Assembly: GCF_002744715.1 (NCBI RefSeq)
Contig: NZ_KZ319369.1
Coordinates: 1 to 64,000, forward strand
Origin: Marinobacter profundi
GTDB taxonomy: Bacteria; Pseudomonadota; Gammaproteobacteria; Pseudomonadales; Oleiphilaceae
Direction of reading: 5' to 3'
Length of the DNA: 64,000 bases
Position numbers and translations under genes: made by a program. Shown piece after piece: positions 24,268 to 34,482 of the stretch; position 1 is the stretch's first letter; every line of letters starts with the position of its first letter. A model generated the notes under the pieces. The model did not search any database and had not been told where the DNA came from. It worked only from the letters and a program-made list of their open reading frames with translations.

Positions 24268-25683
24268 CTACCCGGCGTCCTGCTTGCCGGTCACGCTGCC
24301 GTGGCGGGTTGCCCGTTCCAGCAGTTCGGCAAAGCTCTCGCGGAAGTAGCCGGTGAGGGCTTCCGGGTCCGCCTGGATGCTTTTATCGAGGGTGATGCCG
24401 AACTGGACGGTCCCTGCGTAGCTCAGCACGCTCATGCCGATTCCGATGTCGCCGCTTTGCGGTACCCAGAACATGGGCTGCTTGAGCCGGGCACCGGCCA
24501 GGTACACCGGTTCTTTCGGGCCCGGAACGTTGGTCAGCACGGCTGAGGCCTTGTGGCTGAGCAATTTCATGGCCCGACGTTCTAGCATGTCCGGGCCCTG
24601 GCCAAACAGGTCCAGCAGGCTGTAGGTCACCTGGGCCTGGTAGGAGCGTTTCAGCCGGTTCATGTTCTCCTGCACCTGGCGAAAGCGCATGATCGGATCC
24701 GTCACTTCCACCGGTAGGGTAACCAGCACCAGACCGAACTGGTTGCCGAGGGTCTCGATGGGCTTGTTCAGCGGGCGCAGGTTGAACGGCACCGCCACCC
24801 GGATGCCGCAGGGGGGGATGGCTTCACCGGTTGCCAGGAAGTGCCGGTGAACGGCCGCGGTGACCACGCTCAACAGCACGTCGTTCACGGTGCCGTTCAG
24901 GGAGCGGGCACACAGCTTGACCTCGGCCAGGCTCAGTGGCGTGGCCCAGGCCACCCGTTTGCGACCGCTGAGTGCCCGTTTCAGTCCGGTCCGGGGTTCG
25001 AAGGGGGCGAGGCCCAGCTTGACCAGGTCCAGGGCAATGTTGCCGGCTGCGCTGGCCAGTTTGATGGGGTAGTCCGGCTCGCGGGCGACGGATTGCATGA
25101 ACAGTCGGCCTTGCTCAAGGGCGGTCTGGCCGCTGTCGATGACCCGGCGGGCAAACTGCTGCAGGCCCAGGGTGCGGGATCGTGCGGCCTCCTTGATCGG
25201 TACGATGTGGTGGACCTTGGCGTCGGGCGTCGGGTCGGTCAGTGACAACAGTACCCGTACCAGGGAGATGCCATCGGCAATGCAGTGGTGGATCCGGATC
25301 AGCAGGGCGCAGCCACCGTCATAGCGGTCGATGTAGTGCATCTGCCAAAGTGGCCGGTTAAAGTCCAGGGGCGTGCTGTTGAGGTCGCTGACCAGTTGCT
25401 GCAGATCCTGCTGGGTGCCCTTGCCGGGGAGGGCGATGGTATGGATATGATTGTCGATATCGAACAGCGGGTCGTCCTGCCAGAACACCTTGTCGCCTTG
25501 TTGCACGACCCGCTGGCGGAAACGGCGGAAACACAGGAAGCGTTCGTTGAACACCCGTTTCAGCCGCTTGAGCGTGATTGGTTGGTCGAGAATCAGTACA
25601 CCCGAGATCATCATGGGGTTCTCGACGCTTTCCATACGCAACCAGGCGCGGTCAACGGCGGACATTGGAGTCTGCTGTGGCAA
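24268..25683 (-). CDS. Wax ester synthase/diacylglycerol acyltransferase (WS/DGAT) family protein
   Basis: A 471-residue membrane-associated O-acyltransferase that joins acyl-CoA to a fatty alcohol or diacylglycerol, making storage wax or triacylglycerol. The catalytic HHxxxDG motif is at residues 132-138 (HHCIADG), and the later LNGTVNDVLL and NVPGPKEPVY blocks are typical. I chose a TTG start at 25683 because GGGAGGG lies six bases before it, and the resulting N-terminus (QQTPMSAVDRAWLRME) fits the family; ATG 25665 would leave the ribosome site 24 bases away. It follows smpB by 25 bases and is probably co-transcribed. Marinobacter species commonly have several such enzymes. Which substrate it prefers cannot be read. 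Confidence 0.88.
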   Translation of the reverse strand: MPQQTPMSAVDRAWLRMESVENPMMISGVLILDQPITLKRLKRVFNERFLCFRRFRQRVVQQGDKVFWQDDPLFDIDNHIHTIALPGKGTQQDLQQLVSDLNSTPLDFNRPLWQMHYIDRYDGGCALLIRIHHCIADGISLVRVLLSLTDPTPDAKVHHIVPIKEAARSRTLGLQQFARRVIDSGQTALEQGRLFMQSVAREPDYPIKLASAAGNIALDLVKLGLAPFEPRTGLKRALSGRKRVAWATPLSLAEVKLCARSLNGTVNDVLLSVVTAAVHRHFLATGEAIPPCGIRVAVPFNLRPLNKPIETLGNQFGLVLVTLPVEVTDPIMRFRQVQENMNRLKRSYQAQVTYSLLDLFGQGPDMLERRAMKLLSHKASAVLTNVPGPKEPVYLAGARLKQPMFWVPQSGDIGIGMSVLSYAGTVQFGITLDKSIQADPEALTGYFRESFAELLERATRHGSVTGKQDAG

Positions 25684-25708
25684 GATGATCCCTCCCTTCA
25701 GGCTCAGC

Positions 25709-26191
25709 TCAGGCCCCGTTGGCCTCGCGAATGACCCGCTGCTTCTGCCGGTTCCAGTCACGCTCCTTCTCGGTGGCGCGTTTATCGAACAGCTTCTTGC
25801 CTTTTACCAGGGCAATCTCGCACTTCACCTTGTTGTTTTTCCAGTACAGCGCAAGCGGAATGCAGGTGTAGCCGCTCTGGTTCACCTTGCCGATCAGCTT
25901 GGCGATTTCCTTGCCATGCAGCAGCAGCTTGCGGGTGCGGGTCGGGTCCGCAATGACGTGGGTCGATGCGGTACTCAGCGGCATAATGTGGGACCCCAAC
26001 AGCCAGGCTTCGCCGTCCTTTAGCAGCACGTAGGCATCGGTGAGCTGGCCCTTGCCGGCGCGCAGTGATTTCACTTCCCAGCCGAGCAGCGCGAGCCCCG
26101 CCTCGAAGCGTTCCTCGATATGGTACTCGTGTTTGGCCTTTTTGTTCAGGGCGATGGTGTTGCTGGGGGTTCCGGGCTTCTTTTTGCTCAT
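25709..26191 (-). CDS. smpB: SsrA-binding protein SmpB
   Basis: A 160-residue RNA-binding protein that delivers tmRNA to stalled ribosomes. Family blocks are intact: [29 protein letters not shown] near the N-terminus (in part), the [11 protein letters not shown]-like segment, and the basic C-terminal helix [15 protein letters not shown] that enters the mRNA channel. Length is standard. Its partner ssrA lies downstream on the same strand, separated by the acyltransferase gene. The Shine-Dalgarno sequence is weak. Confidence 0.97.
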   Translation of the reverse strand: MSKKKPGTPSNTIALNKKAKHEYHIEERFEAGLALLGWEVKSLRAGKGQLTDAYVLLKDGEAWLLGSHIMPLSTASTHVIADPTRTRKLLLHGKEIAKLIGKVNQSGYTCIPLALYWKNNKVKCEIALVKGKKLFDKRATEKERDWNRQKQRVIREANGA

Positions 26192-26369
26192 GTATCGGTA
26201 ATCCGGGGTTCGGATGATGAATGCGGCCGGTAGTCACGGTTCCGGCAAAGCCGCCATTGTAGCCCAGGAGGGGCAAGGCGGTCACGAAATCGGCAGATTG
26301 TGCGGCGATGGTCGTCCCGGTTTGATGACTTCCGCTACAATACCGATTCCATATGATTCAGGGTTCGGA

Positions 26370-27977
26370 ATGCCGACACCATACGAGACAGCCATCGGGT
26401 CGTGGACCCGGCGATCCACTTTTTTCTGGGCAGCGACGGGGGCGACCGTCGGGCTCAGCAACCTGTGGCAGTTTCCCTACCTGGCCCGCAGTCATGGTGG
26501 CGGCGCCTTCATTCTGATCTACCTGGCCTGCCTGCTGCTGGTGACCCTGCCGCTGATGTTGACGGAAACCGCTATTGGCCGCCATTCCCGTCATGGCATC
26601 GTGCTGGCGATGGACGGTCTCATCCGCAGTGCCCGCCAGCCCCGCTGGTGGATGTGGGCCGGTCGCCTCAGCATCCTGTCGGCGTTCCTGGTGCTGTCGT
26701 TTACCGTGGTGATCGGTGCCATCTGCCTGGCCTATGTGTTCTATGGTGCGCTCGGGCGCTTCAGCCCGGGCGACGAACTGGGAGCGGCAGCCCTGCTCAA
26801 CGATCTGGTAGCCAATCCCTCCGACTACCGCGAGTTCATGGCCTGGCACGGTTTCTTCATCGTGCTGGTACTGTGGGTTTCGGTGCAGGGTGTGGTGGGC
26901 GGTCTCGAGCGTGCGCTGCGGGTGGTGGTGCCGGGGTTCCTGGTCCTGCTGCTGGCATTGCTCCTGTTCAGCGCCCGCCATGGGGATGTGCCGGCGGCGC
27001 TGCAGCACATGCTGTCGTTCCGCACCGACGATGTGACCTGGGCCAGCCTGCGGGCGGCGTTGTTTCATGCCTTCTTCACCCTCGGCCTGGGCATGGGGGT
27101 CTGGGCGATCTTCGGGTCCTATATGCCGGCGATTGCACCGCTCAAACGGTCTGTGGTTGCAGTGGTCCTGATGGATACCCTGATTGCGGTGATGGCGGGG
27201 CTGGTGTTGTATGCCCTGGTGTTGCCCCATGCGCCCGCGTCGGGGGAACAAGGCTTCGCCCTGCTGTTCCTGGCCTTGCCGGTCAGCCTGGCGGAACTGC
27301 CGGGCAGCCAGTTTGTCACAGCGGCGTTGTTCCTGTTTGTGGTGCTGGTGGCGTGGACCACCTCGCTGGCCCTGCTTGAACCGGTGGTGGGCTGGTTTCG
27401 CGAATGGACCGGGGCGCCCCGTGGCTGGAGCGTCTTTATTATTGGTTCATTTACCTGGTTTGTCGGTCTTGGCTCGATGTTTTCCTTCAACATCTGGTCC
27501 GATCGGGTGCTGTTGGGCGGTACCCTGTTCCGGTGGCTGGAGATCATTGCCAGTGGTTTGCTGATTCCGGTGGTCAGCATCCTGCTGGCGGTGTTTGTCG
27601 GCTGGATCCTTACCCGCAGCCTGGCATTCCGGCTGATCGGCAAAGCTCCCGGGCTGCTGGCCCGGATCTGGTATTGGGTGCTGCGGGTGGTGTTGCCCCT
27701 GGTGGTTGCCATGATTGGTGTGTCCTACAGCTACGCATCGCTGCGGAACCTTTGTGACAACGGCTCGTCCGGCGTCTGGTGCCAGCCGGTGGAAGTCACC
27801 ATGCCGGGCTTGCGGGAACCGTTCAATGCCAGTGGGGAAGCTGCAGAAACGCGCAAGGGTGGTCCGGGCATCGACACCCCGGGGCCGCTGGATCAGCGCC
27901 GTCCGCCGCGCCGGCCGGCCCCGGACCGTGAGGAAAATGCCCCCAACCCGGAGCAGATGCTTTATCATAGTGCGTGA
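26370..27977 (+). CDS. Neurotransmitter:sodium symporter (NSS/SNF) family transporter
   Basis: A 535-residue inner-membrane protein with about 12 hydrophobic segments, probably a Na+-driven amino-acid transporter. The TM1 signature is recognisable as ATVGLSNLWQFPY (residues 25-37), but the usual Arg of the RFPY motif, part of the extracellular gate in LeuT, is Gln34. A long Pro/Arg-rich cytoplasmic tail ends the protein. A longer frame from 26214 exists; the ATG at 26370 has AGGG about six bases upstream and gives a family-like N-terminus. It is divergent from smpB and occupies the place between smpB and ratA that is often empty or different in relatives, so it may be an insertion. Confidence 0.88.
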   Translation: MPTPYETAIGSWTRRSTFFWAATGATVGLSNLWQFPYLARSHGGGAFILIYLACLLLVTLPLMLTETAIGRHSRHGIVLAMDGLIRSARQPRWWMWAGRLSILSAFLVLSFTVVIGAICLAYVFYGALGRFSPGDELGAAALLNDLVANPSDYREFMAWHGFFIVLVLWVSVQGVVGGLERALRVVVPGFLVLLLALLLFSARHGDVPAALQHMLSFRTDDVTWASLRAALFHAFFTLGLGMGVWAIFGSYMPAIAPLKRSVVAVVLMDTLIAVMAGLVLYALVLPHAPASGEQGFALLFLALPVSLAELPGSQFVTAALFLFVVLVAWTTSLALLEPVVGWFREWTGAPRGWSVFIIGSFTWFVGLGSMFSFNIWSDRVLLGGTLFRWLEIIASGLLIPVVSILLAVFVGWILTRSLAFRLIGKAPGLLARIWYWVLRVVLPLVVAMIGVSYSYASLRNLCDNGSSGVWCQPVEVTMPGLREPFNASGEAAETRKGGPGIDTPGPLDQRRPPRRPAPDREENAPNPEQMLYHSA

Positions 27978-28015
27978 AACTCGAGTCGCACTATTAACTC
28001 AGGACTGCAGCATTA

Positions 28016-28462
28016 ATGCCCCATCAGATCGATAAATCCGCCTTGGTGATGCACTCGGCAGAGCGCATGTTCCACATCGTCAATGATGTTGCCCGTTACC
28101 CGGAGTTTCTGCCCTGGTGTGCCGGTACGGAAATCCACCAGCAGACGGATTCGGAAGTCATGGCATCCATCGAGATTGCCAAGGGAGGTGTCCGCCACCG
28201 CCTCACCACCCGCAATCAGTTGCTGGTGCCGGCGGGTATCGAGATGACCCTGGTTGACGGGCCGTTTCGTGATCTGGCGGGGCGCTGGCATTTCCAGTCG
28301 CTGGATGCCAACGCCTGCAAGGTTGTTCTCAGCCTGCAGTTCGAATTCTCCGGGTCGCTGGCGCGCATGGCGTTTGGCACGGTGTTCAGCCAAGCCGCAA
28401 ATACCATGGTGGATGCCTTCTGTCGCCGCGCTGACGAGGTGTATCGCGGGGTAACCGCATGA
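28016..28462 (+). CDS. ratA: RatA/COQ10-type START-domain protein
   Basis: A 148-residue polyketide-cyclase/START-fold protein of the RatA/COQ10 family. Family features include MFHIVNDVARYPEFLPWC near the N-terminus and FSQAANTMVDAFCRRA near the end. RatA was described as blocking ribosome subunit joining; the relatives bind ubiquinone, so the true role here is open. The last four bases overlap the rnfH start (ATGA), the usual pairing. AGGA lies about 11 bases upstream. Confidence 0.92.
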   Translation: MPHQIDKSALVMHSAERMFHIVNDVARYPEFLPWCAGTEIHQQTDSEVMASIEIAKGGVRHRLTTRNQLLVPAGIEMTLVDGPFRDLAGRWHFQSLDANACKVVLSLQFEFSGSLARMAFGTVFSQAANTMVDAFCRRADEVYRGVTA

Positions 28463-28743
28463 TCCGGGTCGAGGTTGCCTATGCGACGCCGGAGCGACAG
28501 GAAATCCGCCAGCTGGAAGTGCCGGACGACGCAACTGCTTACGATGCCGTGGTGCTCTCGGGAATTACCGGGGTGTTTCCGGAAATCGATCCGGAGAGCA
28601 ATGACATGGGGGTGTTTGGCAAGGTGGTCAAGGAGCCGAAGACTCACACGCTGCGGGAGGGTGACCGGGTCGAGATATACCGGCCATTGAAGATCGATCC
28701 GAAACAGGCCCGGTTGAACCGGGCCCGAAAGAAGGAAATCTGA
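28459..28743 (+). CDS. rnfH: RnfH/RatB-family ubiquitin-like protein
   Basis: A 94-residue beta-grasp protein of the RnfH (RatB) family. Typical blocks are IRVEVAYATPERQEI, GVFGKVVKEPKTHTLREGDRVEIYRPL and a basic C-terminus. It overlaps ratA by four bases. Its function is not settled; it does not act with an rnf operon here. It is convergent with bamE, with 15 bases between stops. Confidence 0.92.
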   Translation: MIRVEVAYATPERQEIRQLEVPDDATAYDAVVLSGITGVFPEIDPESNDMGVFGKVVKEPKTHTLREGDRVEIYRPLKIDPKQARLNRARKKEI

Positions 28744-28758
28744 GCCGAGGCTTTGCCG

Positions 28759-29085
28759 TCAGTAAGCCGGGGTTTCTTTCAGCAGCTCTGCCTCGTGGTG
28801 GGTGTAACGGTCGTTTTCGTAATAGACGACCACCCGCTGCTCCCGGATGTCTCCGCCGCCCTTCTGGAACGTATAGATGTAGTATTCCTGTGACGGATCC
28901 ACCGGGCTGATCATGATGGGCGTTCCGAGAACCGAGTGGACCTGGCTGCGACTCATGCCGGCGGCCAGTTGAGTCAGCTCTTCTTCGGTCAGGATGTTGC
29001 CCTGCTGTACGTTGATCTTGTACACGCCGGGAAACGCACAGCCTGCCATAATGAGAGTGAGAATGAGAGCTGTGAGCTTTTGCAT
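28759..29085 (-). CDS. bamE: Outer membrane assembly lipoprotein BamE (SmpA/OmlA)
   Basis: A 108-residue lipoprotein of the BAM complex that folds outer-membrane barrels. Lipobox LIMAGC places the acylated Cys at residue 16; the segment GNILTEEELTQLAAGMSRSQVHSVLGTP is characteristic of BamE (in part). It is divergent from fur, as in pseudomonads. A hyphenated dyad CCTGCCC-C-GGGCAGG at 29116-29130 lies in the shared promoter region. Confidence 0.95.
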   Translation of the reverse strand: MQKLTALILTLIMAGCAFPGVYKINVQQGNILTEEELTQLAAGMSRSQVHSVLGTPIMISPVDPSQEYYIYTFQKGGGDIREQRVVVYYENDRYTHHEAELLKETPAY

Positions 29086-29115
29086 CGGTGGGGGAAATCC
29101 TCTATCTTGAAATCG

Positions 29116-29130
29116 CCTGCCCCGGGCAGG
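29116..29130. promoter_or_regulatory. Dyad symmetry in the bamE-fur divergent promoter region
   Basis: CCTGCCC and GGGCAGG flank one central C. A second short palindrome, GGTTAACC, lies at about 29139-29146. Neither matches a Fur box (GATAATGATAATCATTATC-like). The dyad could be an operator or an RNA hairpin. Confidence 0.4.
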
Positions 29131-29205
29131 TGTGACACGGGTTAACCGTTAAATGCGGCTTCATCATACCGGAAGCCGGGGACACACCAAAGAGTGAAGA
29201 GCAAC

Positions 29206-29616
29206 ATGTCATCTGAAAACGCCGAATTACGCAAAGTCGGTCTGAAAGTCACACTTCCGAGGGTGAAGATCTTCAACATCCTTGAAAGCGCAACTGAACA
29301 TCATCTCAGTGCGGAAGATGTGTACAAGAAACTGCTGGAGCAGGGGGATGACGTGGGTCTGGCGACGGTCTACCGGGTTCTGACCCAGTTCGAGGCCGCG
29401 GGCCTGGTGCTGCGCCATAACTTCGAAGGCGGTCACGCGGTTTTCGAAATGGCCCGTGACGACCATCACGACCACATGGTCTGTACCCAGACTGGAGAAG
29501 TGGTCGAGTTTGTCGATTCGGTCATTGAAGAGCGCCAGAAGAAAATCGCTGCAGAACATGGCTTTGAAATTGTTGATCACAGCCTGATTCTCTACGTCAA
29601 GCCCATCGGTAAGTAA
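29206..29616 (+). CDS. fur: Ferric uptake regulator Fur
   Basis: A 136-residue metal-dependent repressor of iron uptake genes. The N-terminal winged helix contains LKVTLPRVKIFNIL and LATVYRVLTQFEAAGLV; the metal-binding region has the His-rich HHDHMVC segment. As in Pseudomonas Fur, the second Cys of the usual CxxC is missing (CTQTG). A GTG at 29194 is in frame, but ATG 29206 gives the family N-terminus (MSSENAELRKVGLK). No Fur box is evident upstream. Confidence 0.96.
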   Translation: MSSENAELRKVGLKVTLPRVKIFNILESATEHHLSAEDVYKKLLEQGDDVGLATVYRVLTQFEAAGLVLRHNFEGGHAVFEMARDDHHDHMVCTQTGEVVEFVDSVIEERQKKIAAEHGFEIVDHSLILYVKPIGK

Positions 29617-29733
29617 GTCCCGCCGCAGTTCAGGTTCGGGGTTGCTGCCCCGGGCCCTCCCTTGCTCCGTCGTTTGCTGTCAGCCAGACCCGGATGGTAA
29701 TGGCCTGCCAGCCATCTACCTGTCGCCCTCAGG

Positions 29734-29759
29734 CAAAAAAAGGCGGGCAAATGCCCGCC
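29734..29759 (-). terminator. Terminator of recN
   Basis: On the minus strand GGCGGGC (29759-29753), loop ATTT, GCCCGCC (29748-29742), then seven T. It may weakly act on fur in the other direction. Confidence 0.88.
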
Positions 29760-29812
29760 GGAAAGCTCTCAGGGTCGAGAGGGGAATGTGTGCTCTTTTG
29801 CAGTGGCCGCCC

Positions 29813-31492
29813 TCAGTGGTGGGTGGCCTGGCCCTTGCTGAACATTTCCCTGGCGTGGGCAATGGTCTGTTCGGTCATGTCCACCCCGCCCAGCATTCGC
29901 GCTACTTCGCTGATGCGGCGCTGGTCGTCAAGTGATTCGATGCGGGAGAAGGTGGCATCCTGCTCGGTAAATTTGCTGACAAACAGGTGTTGATGGCTCT
30001 GGGCGGCTACCTGGGGCAGGTGGGTGACGCAGAGTACCTGGCCATTGCTGCCCAGGGCCCGCAGCAACCGGCCGACCACTTCCGCAGTACCGCCGCCGAT
30101 ACCCACATCCACCTCGTCAAACACCAGGGTCGGGGTGGTGGACGTCTGGGCAACCACCACCTGGATGGCCAGGCTGATCCGTGACAATTCACCGCCTGAG
30201 GCAACCTTGGCCAGCGGCCGGGCCGGCTGACCCGGGTTGGCGCTCACCAGGAACTCGATGTCTTCAAGGCCATGTGGCGCCGGCTCAGTGCTATTGTCGC
30301 GGTTCAGGTGGGTGACAAACTGCATCGACGGCATGCCCAGCTGTGCCAGTTCGCTGGCAATGCGCTGATCCAGCTCGGTGGCTGCGGCCTGGCGCACGAC
30401 CGACAGTTCGCTGGCCAGGGTGTCATAAGCCTGTCGCTGTTTCGCCAGTTCCTCCTCCAGCTGTTCGATGCTGCCTTCGCCCTGGTCGAGGGCGGCGAGT
30501 TCTTCGGCGAGCTTGCTGTGCAGCTCCGGCAGCTCCTCCGGATTGATGCGGTGCTTGCGCGCCATCTGGTAGATCGCGCTGAGGCGCTCTTCCACCTCTG
30601 CGAGGCGGGCCGGGTCAGCATCATAGTCTTCGACAAACCGGCGCAGATTGTCGCCGGCCTCACTGACCTGGATCTGGGCGTCGGTCAGCATCTGGATGGT
30701 TTCTGCCAGCGCCGGTACCTCCGTGGGGAGTTGCTCAAGCTGGTTGAGGGCCTGGCGTAACAGGTCGGCGGCGCTGTTGTCATCCTCGGTGCACAGCAGG
30801 GCGGCCTGGTGGCTGTTGTGAAGCACTGTGTCGGCGTGGCTGAGCTGTTCCTGCTCCTGTTCCAGTTGCGCCTGTTCGCCTGCTTCCAGGGCCAGGCGGT
30901 CGAGCTCTTCCACCTGATAGCGGAGCAGCTGCAGACGAGCTTCCGCTTCGTCGGCGTTCTGCTGGCGTTCGCTGAGACGGGTACGACTCCGCTGCCAGAT
31001 TTTCCAAGCCTCCCGGGTCCGGGCGGCGAGCTCTTCGGCCCCGGCAAATTCGTCGACCAGCTTGCGGTGGGTGTCTTTGCGCAATAGAGACTGGTGCTGA
31101 TGCTGGCTGTGGATGTCCATCAGCAGGCTGCCCAGGTCCCGGAGGTGGTTGAGGGGGCAGGGCTGGCCATTGATATAGGCGCGGGAGCGACCATCCCGGC
31201 TGATAACCCGACGCAGGATGCAGTCGGTTTCGTCATCCAGTTCGTGTTCTTCGAGCCAGGCTCTGGCTTCGGCGATGCGGGAGACGTCAAACGAAGCCGT
31301 GATGTCAGCGCGCTTGGCGCCGTGCCTGACGGCGCCGGCATCCGCCCGGCCGCCCATGGTCAGCCCCAGCGCGTCCAGCACGATGGACTTGCCGGCGCCG
31401 GTTTCGCCGGTCAGTGCGGTCATGCCGGCATTGAATTGCAGCTCTACCCTTTCGGCAATGGCGTAGTTTGAGACCGTGAGTTGCATGAGCAT
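29813..31492 (-). CDS. recN: DNA repair protein RecN
   Basis: A 559-residue SMC-like ATPase for double-strand-break repair. Walker A is GETGAGKS at residues 29-36; Walker B/D-loop is TLVFDEVDVGIGGG near residue 460; the middle (about 150-370) is a long Glu/Gln/Arg-rich coiled coil. Three ATGs are possible (31501, 31492, 31486). ATG 31492 has GGGAG nine bases upstream and the best family N-terminus (MLMQLTVSNYAIAE). Two LexA-type boxes overlap its promoter, so it belongs to the SOS response. Confidence 0.96.
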   Translation of the reverse strand: MLMQLTVSNYAIAERVELQFNAGMTALTGETGAGKSIVLDALGLTMGGRADAGAVRHGAKRADITASFDVSRIAEARAWLEEHELDDETDCILRRVISRDGRSRAYINGQPCPLNHLRDLGSLLMDIHSQHQHQSLLRKDTHRKLVDEFAGAEELAARTREAWKIWQRSRTRLSERQQNADEAEARLQLLRYQVEELDRLALEAGEQAQLEQEQEQLSHADTVLHNSHQAALLCTEDDNSAADLLRQALNQLEQLPTEVPALAETIQMLTDAQIQVSEAGDNLRRFVEDYDADPARLAEVEERLSAIYQMARKHRINPEELPELHSKLAEELAALDQGEGSIEQLEEELAKQRQAYDTLASELSVVRQAAATELDQRIASELAQLGMPSMQFVTHLNRDNSTEPAPHGLEDIEFLVSANPGQPARPLAKVASGGELSRISLAIQVVVAQTSTTPTLVFDEVDVGIGGGTAEVVGRLLRALGSNGQVLCVTHLPQVAAQSHQHLFVSKFTEQDATFSRIESLDDQRRISEVARMLGGVDMTEQTIAHAREMFSKGQATHH

Positions 31493-31548
31493 GCGGATCA
31501 TCTCCCGTTTGCGATTGGCGGGCGCCGGCCTGGCACCCTCACAAAATA

Positions 31549-31601
31549 CTGGTTGTGCATACAGTGACTGTGAATATATACAGGCTTTTGCCGGTTTGCA
31601 A
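31549..31601 (-). promoter_or_regulatory. SOS promoter of recN with two LexA boxes
   Basis: A perfect LexA box CTGT-N8-ACAG lies at 31568-31583; a second with one mismatch (CTGG-N8-ACAG) lies at 31549-31564. On the minus strand a promoter overlaps the first: -35 TTGCAA (31601-31596), 17 bp, -10 TATATT (31578-31573) inside the box. LexA binding would cover the -10 element. Confidence 0.87.
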
Positions 31602-31625
31602 ACTCCAAATTAGTGGGCGGCAGCG

Positions 31626-31653
31626 CTTGAAACTGCTCAAACGGGCCCCATAT
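31626..31653 (+). promoter_or_regulatory. Heat-shock (sigma-32) promoter of grpE
   Basis: CTTGAAA (31626-31632), 13 bp, CCCCATAT (31646-31653): both elements fit the sigma-32 consensus. It lies about 100 bp upstream of grpE, beside the divergent recN SOS promoter. Confidence 0.9.
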
Positions 31654-31760
31654 CGGTTCGCAAGTTGTGTCAGTCCGGCCAGAGTTGTCCGGACGCCGTC
31701 ATTAACCGGTCTTGCCCGCACAGGGGTGCCAGGGCCGCCGTCAATAATCAGGAGTAGCTG

Positions 31761-32342
31761 ATGAGCGCTGACGAAAACCGTAACGAACAGGTCGAGGAAG
31801 AACTGAAAGGGGCGGCCGGGGAAAATCCTGGCGTTGAAGAGGGCGAGGCGACTGCCGGTTCCGCAGGCGAAGAAAGTGAAGTGGCTGTGCTGAAGGCACA
31901 GGTCCAGGAATTCCAGGACCAGATGCTGCGCTCCCAGGCGGAAATGCAGAATGTCCGCAGACGTGCCGAAATTGATGTTGAGAAGGCGCACAAGTACGCC
32001 CTCGAGAAGTTCGTGAAGGAGCTCCTGCCGGTGGTGGACAGTCTGGAAAAGGCGGTGGAGAGTACTGCCGGCAGCGAGGACGCTGGCGAGTTGGTGGCGT
32101 CCATTCGCGAAGGGGTGGAGATGACCCTGGGCCTGCTGATGAGCAGTCTGAAAAAGTTCAATGTCGAGCAGCTTGACCCGGTGGGTGAGCCGTTCGACCC
32201 GCAGTGCCACGAAGCCATGTCCATGGTACCGGCGCCGGGTGCTGAACCGAACAGCGTGGTTGCAGTGGTGCAGAAAGGCTATCTGCTCAATGAACGCCTG
32301 GTGCGCCCGGCGATGGTCGTCGTCGCCAAGGCGGCAGATTGA
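31761..32342 (+). CDS. grpE: Nucleotide exchange factor GrpE
   Basis: A 193-residue cytoplasmic co-chaperone that releases ADP from DnaK. The acidic N-terminus precedes a coiled coil (about 38-90, containing EMQNVRRRAEIDVEKAHKYA) and a C-terminal beta domain ending in LNERLVRPAMVVVAK. AGGAG is six bases before the ATG. It leads the chaperone cluster grpE-dnaK-dnaJ and is preceded by a sigma-32 promoter. Confidence 0.97.
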   Translation: MSADENRNEQVEEELKGAAGENPGVEEGEATAGSAGEESEVAVLKAQVQEFQDQMLRSQAEMQNVRRRAEIDVEKAHKYALEKFVKELLPVVDSLEKAVESTAGSEDAGELVASIREGVEMTLGLLMSSLKKFNVEQLDPVGEPFDPQCHEAMSMVPAPGAEPNSVVAVVQKGYLLNERLVRPAMVVVAKAAD

Positions 32343-32361
32343 TCAAAAGTTAACGAACAGG

Positions 32362-32389
32362 CTTGAAAAGCAGAGCAAAGCGCCAATAT
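32362..32389 (+). promoter_or_regulatory. Possible second sigma-32 promoter, for dnaK
   Basis: CTTGAAA (32362-32368), 12 bp, CGCCAATAT (32381-32389). The -35 element is perfect; the -10 element departs from CCCCATNT. It sits in the 133-bp gap between grpE and dnaK. Confidence 0.5.
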
Positions 32390-32475
32390 AGGCAGTAAAC
32401 AGAGCGCGGGCCGGGGCAGCTCCCGGCAGCAAAGCAAATTGCCGGAACCGGATTGAAAACGAATCGGAGTGAATA

Positions 32476-34401
<1,926 letters not shown>

Positions 34402-34423
34402 TTCGGGCGTACTTCAGGCAGTC

Positions 34424-34460
34424 GGAAAACGCGGGGGGAACTTCCCGCGTTTTCCTTGTT
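34424..34460 (+). terminator. Terminator/attenuator between dnaK and dnaJ
   Basis: A perfect 12-bp stem (GGAAAACGCGGG, 34424-34435, with CCCGCGTTTTCC, 34444-34455), followed by TTGTTTT. It could lower dnaJ transcription relative to dnaK. Confidence 0.8.
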
Positions 34461-34482
34461 TTATCAACAAGGTTTTCAGAGC

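Noticed and set aside
24109-24546. 145-codon plus-strand frame
   Set aside because: It crosses the tmRNA 5' half, the ssrA promoter and the 3' end of the acyltransferase gene on the other strand.
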